This document shows positions 15,391 through 17,022 of a stretch of 17,022 nt of DNA, piece by piece. Below the pieces are notes generated by a model. It worked only from the letters and a program-made list of their open reading frames with translations. It had not been told where the DNA came from and searched no databases. The stretch spans positions 1 through 17,022 of the forward strand of contig JAGLRY010000029.1 in assembly GCA_023135995.1 (NCBI GenBank), given 5' to 3'. Within the stretch, counting starts at the first letter, position 1. Every line of letters begins with the position of its first letter. Source of the DNA: Candidatus Aminicenantota bacterium (lineage in GTDB: Bacteria > Acidobacteriota > Aminicenantia > Aminicenantales > Aminicenantaceae). A program made the translations under genes and the position numbers.

Positions 15391-15399
15391 ATTTCGAGT

Positions 15400-16044
15400 T
15401 CAAATAAAAAGATTGACGATACGCACAATCACTCCCAGGATCCGTCCGATGAAACCGGTCATGATCAGAACAAGCAGGATGATAAACCCGTAAGGCCGGA
15501 GTCGCTCATATTTCTCGGCCGCTTCCTCTGAGATCAGCCCCATCAGGACGCCGCTGCCATCGAGGGGCGGGATGGGGATGAGGTTGAACACAGCGAGGAT
15601 GACGTTGATCAAAACTGTATAGTAGAGGATTATGAAGATACCTTCTGCAGGGCCTAAACGTCCACCGTATGTGAGGAAAAGAGTTGGATTCATGACTTTG
15701 AACAATTTGATGCCCAGGAAGGCTATAAAAGCCACACTAAAGTTCGACAGGGGGCCGGCCGCAGAAATGATCAGGTTATCCCGCCTGGGATTTCTCAAAT
15801 TCATCGGGTTGACGGGGACGGGTTTGGCCCACCCAAAAGGAGGGGCACCCATGACGATGAGGATCAAAGGGAGAAGGATCGTCCCTACAGGATCGATGTG
15901 AGCAATGGGGTTCAGAGTGATCCTGCCCATGGCGTAGGCTGTTGGATCTCCCAATTTGTAGGCGGCCCATCCGTGGGAGGCTTCATGTATGGTGATGGCA
16001 AAAAGCACTACAAATAAGCTGATGAGGATCTGAGGAATGTCCAT
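15400..16044 (-). CDS. M50 (site-2-type) membrane metalloprotease
   Basis: The 214-residue polytopic protein belongs to the small M50B group of intramembrane zinc proteases. The metal-binding HEASH (20-24) lies in the first membrane helix. The third ligand is Asp162 in NLIPIPPLDG (154-163). AGPLSNF (96-102) is the usual conserved loop. There are about five to six hydrophobic segments and no PDZ or CBS domain, unlike RseP or SpoIVFB-type enzymes, so the substrate cannot be guessed. The ATG at 16044 has only a weak upstream TCTGGTC. It is the first gene of the run leading to trpS, a pairing seen in several bacterial phyla. Confidence 0.9.
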   Translation of the reverse strand: MDIPQILISLFVVLFAITIHEASHGWAAYKLGDPTAYAMGRITLNPIAHIDPVGTILLPLILIVMGAPPFGWAKPVPVNPMNLRNPRRDNLIISAAGPLSNFSVAFIAFLGIKLFKVMNPTLFLTYGGRLGPAEGIFIILYYTVLINVILAVFNLIPIPPLDGSGVLMGLISEEAAEKYERLRPYGFIILLVLIMTGFIGRILGVIVRIVNLFI

Positions 16045-16060
16045 TTTTTGACCAGAGCTA

Positions 16061-16089
16061 TTTATAGCACATCGACCTCAATACGTAAA
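16061..16089 (-). promoter_or_regulatory. Candidate extended -10 promoter of the M50 protease-trpS genes
   Basis: On the minus strand TTTACG (16089-16084) and TATAAA (16066-16061) are spaced by 17 bases, with TGC directly before TATAAA forming an extended -10. The leader would be only about 10 bases, which agrees with the poor ribosome-binding site and raises the possibility of near-leaderless translation. Confidence 0.45.
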
Positions 16090-16138
16090 GAGCCAACACT
16101 TCTCTGCAGCGATTCCGCAACTTCACACAAAGAGCCAA
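16087..16138. repeat. Pair of 10-bp direct repeats 42 bp apart
   Basis: AAAGAGCCAA occurs at 16087-16096 and 16129-16138, and similarity continues loosely (CACTTCTCT versus AATCTCTC). The left copy overlaps the candidate -35 of the protease promoter. The spacing equals about four helical turns. A 12-bp perfect palindrome, GAAAGGCCTTTC, follows at 16154-16165. A regulatory role is possible but not demonstrated. Confidence 0.4.
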
Positions 16139-16303
16139 AATCTCTCCTAAAATGAAAGGCCTTTCTTATAAGGAATTTCGCATTCGGGGGATTTTCGTAT
16201 ATTTTTAAGAGTTATATGGGGCTATTTTTGGCAAGAGAGAACACTATCCCTCTGGTTTTGGTATCTAACATTCGTGTTTTTCATTATGAGGAGAGAACCG
16301 GAT

Positions 16304-17022
16304 TTATGGAGGAACACGGAGGCAACTTCCATCATATAGGCCTGAAAATATGAGCCTGGCAAAATAGAGATGAGTGTGTTTGGCTCGCAACTCTGGCTTA
16401 ATATTCAGACACACAAAAGCACGGAAGAGGTTGAGAACCAACATAAGAGTCAGCCAAAAAGCAATTATAGCTGTGGGGTGATGACAGTAGAGATGGTCGG
16501 CATGCCAATAAGTCACCATTTCATTGATCGCCCTGTTCTCGATGAGCCATCGATCATGCCCGAGACGGATAATCGTTTCAGCGCTTGCCTCTTTTTGAGA
16601 TAAGGTGGTCGCCCATATCCACTCAGAGGTTTCCTCCTCTATTTCACCCGTTAGTTGGCGGCGAACAGTTCGAGTCTCCACACAACGGACAACTCTTATC
16701 TCTCTCTTCAGACTCTGCCAAGAAGTAAACCCTTCAATATCCCATATCTCTCTCTTTAGATTGCCTTCTATCTGAATCAAAGGCTTCTCCTGTTGGAAAA
16801 GACCTCTGGCATCTTCCATCAGATCCCGCCTCTCATCTTTGAGCACAGCAATAATGTGTTTTCCATGCTCGAGGAATAGATTAAAAAAAGGAGCTTTCAG
16901 ATAGAGCCCATCTGTAACCACGACTGAGAAGGCCCGCGGATAATCTCGAAGAACCCTCTCACAGAGACGGACGGCACAGGAGACTTCATCCTCTCTTCTC
17001 CGCTGCTCCTCCACATCTAATA
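16304..17022 (-). mobile_element. DDE transposase gene, 5' part cut off by the window edge
   Basis: About 239 C-terminal codons are present and the frame stays open to the window end, so the start lies outside. Features of an IS4-like/unclassified DDE transposase are visible. The second catalytic Asp is in FSVVVTDGLYLKAPFF, and the catalytic Glu is in HDRWLIENRAINEMVTYWHADH, near the usual R/E signature. A hydrophobic helical C-terminus (WLTLMLVLNLFRAF) follows, and the gene ends at TAA 16304. I could not find a matching terminal inverted repeat between 16045 and 16303, so the element's right boundary is undetermined. The ends of the MITE at 11067-11245 do not recur here, so this transposase is not shown to be its driver. 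Confidence 0.85.

Noticed and set aside
1..17022. CRISPR arrays, tRNA, rRNA, prophage or defence-system genes
   Set aside because: No regularly spaced repeats, no recognisable RNA-gene sequence and no phage or defence proteins were seen on either strand.

Overview
The window looks like ordinary chromosome from a Gram-negative, non-photosynthetic bacterium with mid-range GC (roughly 45-50% by eye). It has a signal-peptide-bearing periplasmic protein, a PpiD-type envelope foldase, the non-mevalonate isoprenoid enzyme IspH and a six-domain ribosomal protein S1. The tryptophanyl-tRNA synthetase carries a four-cysteine cluster motif, and M50 protease, trpS, scpA and scpB lie next to each other. 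This would fit the Aminicenantes/Acidobacteriota or deltaproteobacterial neighbourhood, but that placement is inference from gene style only. Almost every gene lies on the minus strand; the exception is a PlsC-like acyltransferase at the left end.

Layout from left to right. Positions 1-411 hold the right end of an interspersed repeat, a 49-bp palindrome that can fold as a three-way junction, and a promoter for the acyltransferase (412-1170, +). The acyltransferase converges on a six-gene minus-strand operon at 7697-1180: ispH, rpsA, an HU/IHF gene, a HIT-family gene, an acyl-CoA dehydrogenase and a PpiD-like foldase. Its genes overlap or are closely spaced, and it starts at a textbook sigma70 promoter (TTGACA-16-TATAAT at 7722-7749).

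Positions 7781-10979 hold an accessory-looking minus-strand cassette: a secreted DUF6305-like protein, a DctM-like TRAP-type permease, a 48-residue two-helix membrane protein and a membrane-anchored desuccinylase/aspartoacylase-like metallohydrolase. No normal DctQ or DctP is present. This is the best candidate in the window for an uncharacterised uptake-and-hydrolysis system. The gap upstream of it (10980-11307) contains a 179-bp MITE-like element at 11067-11245 with 14-bp terminal inverted repeats and a CTAA target duplication.

Positions 11308-16044 hold a second housekeeping run, transcribed leftwards: M50 site-2-type protease, trpS, scpA, scpB and gamma-glutamyltransferase. There are candidate promoters before the protease and before scpA, and scpA/scpB/ggt are joined by short overlaps. 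The window ends inside a DDE transposase gene (16304 to the edge). No tRNA, rRNA, CRISPR array or convincing rho-independent terminator was seen.
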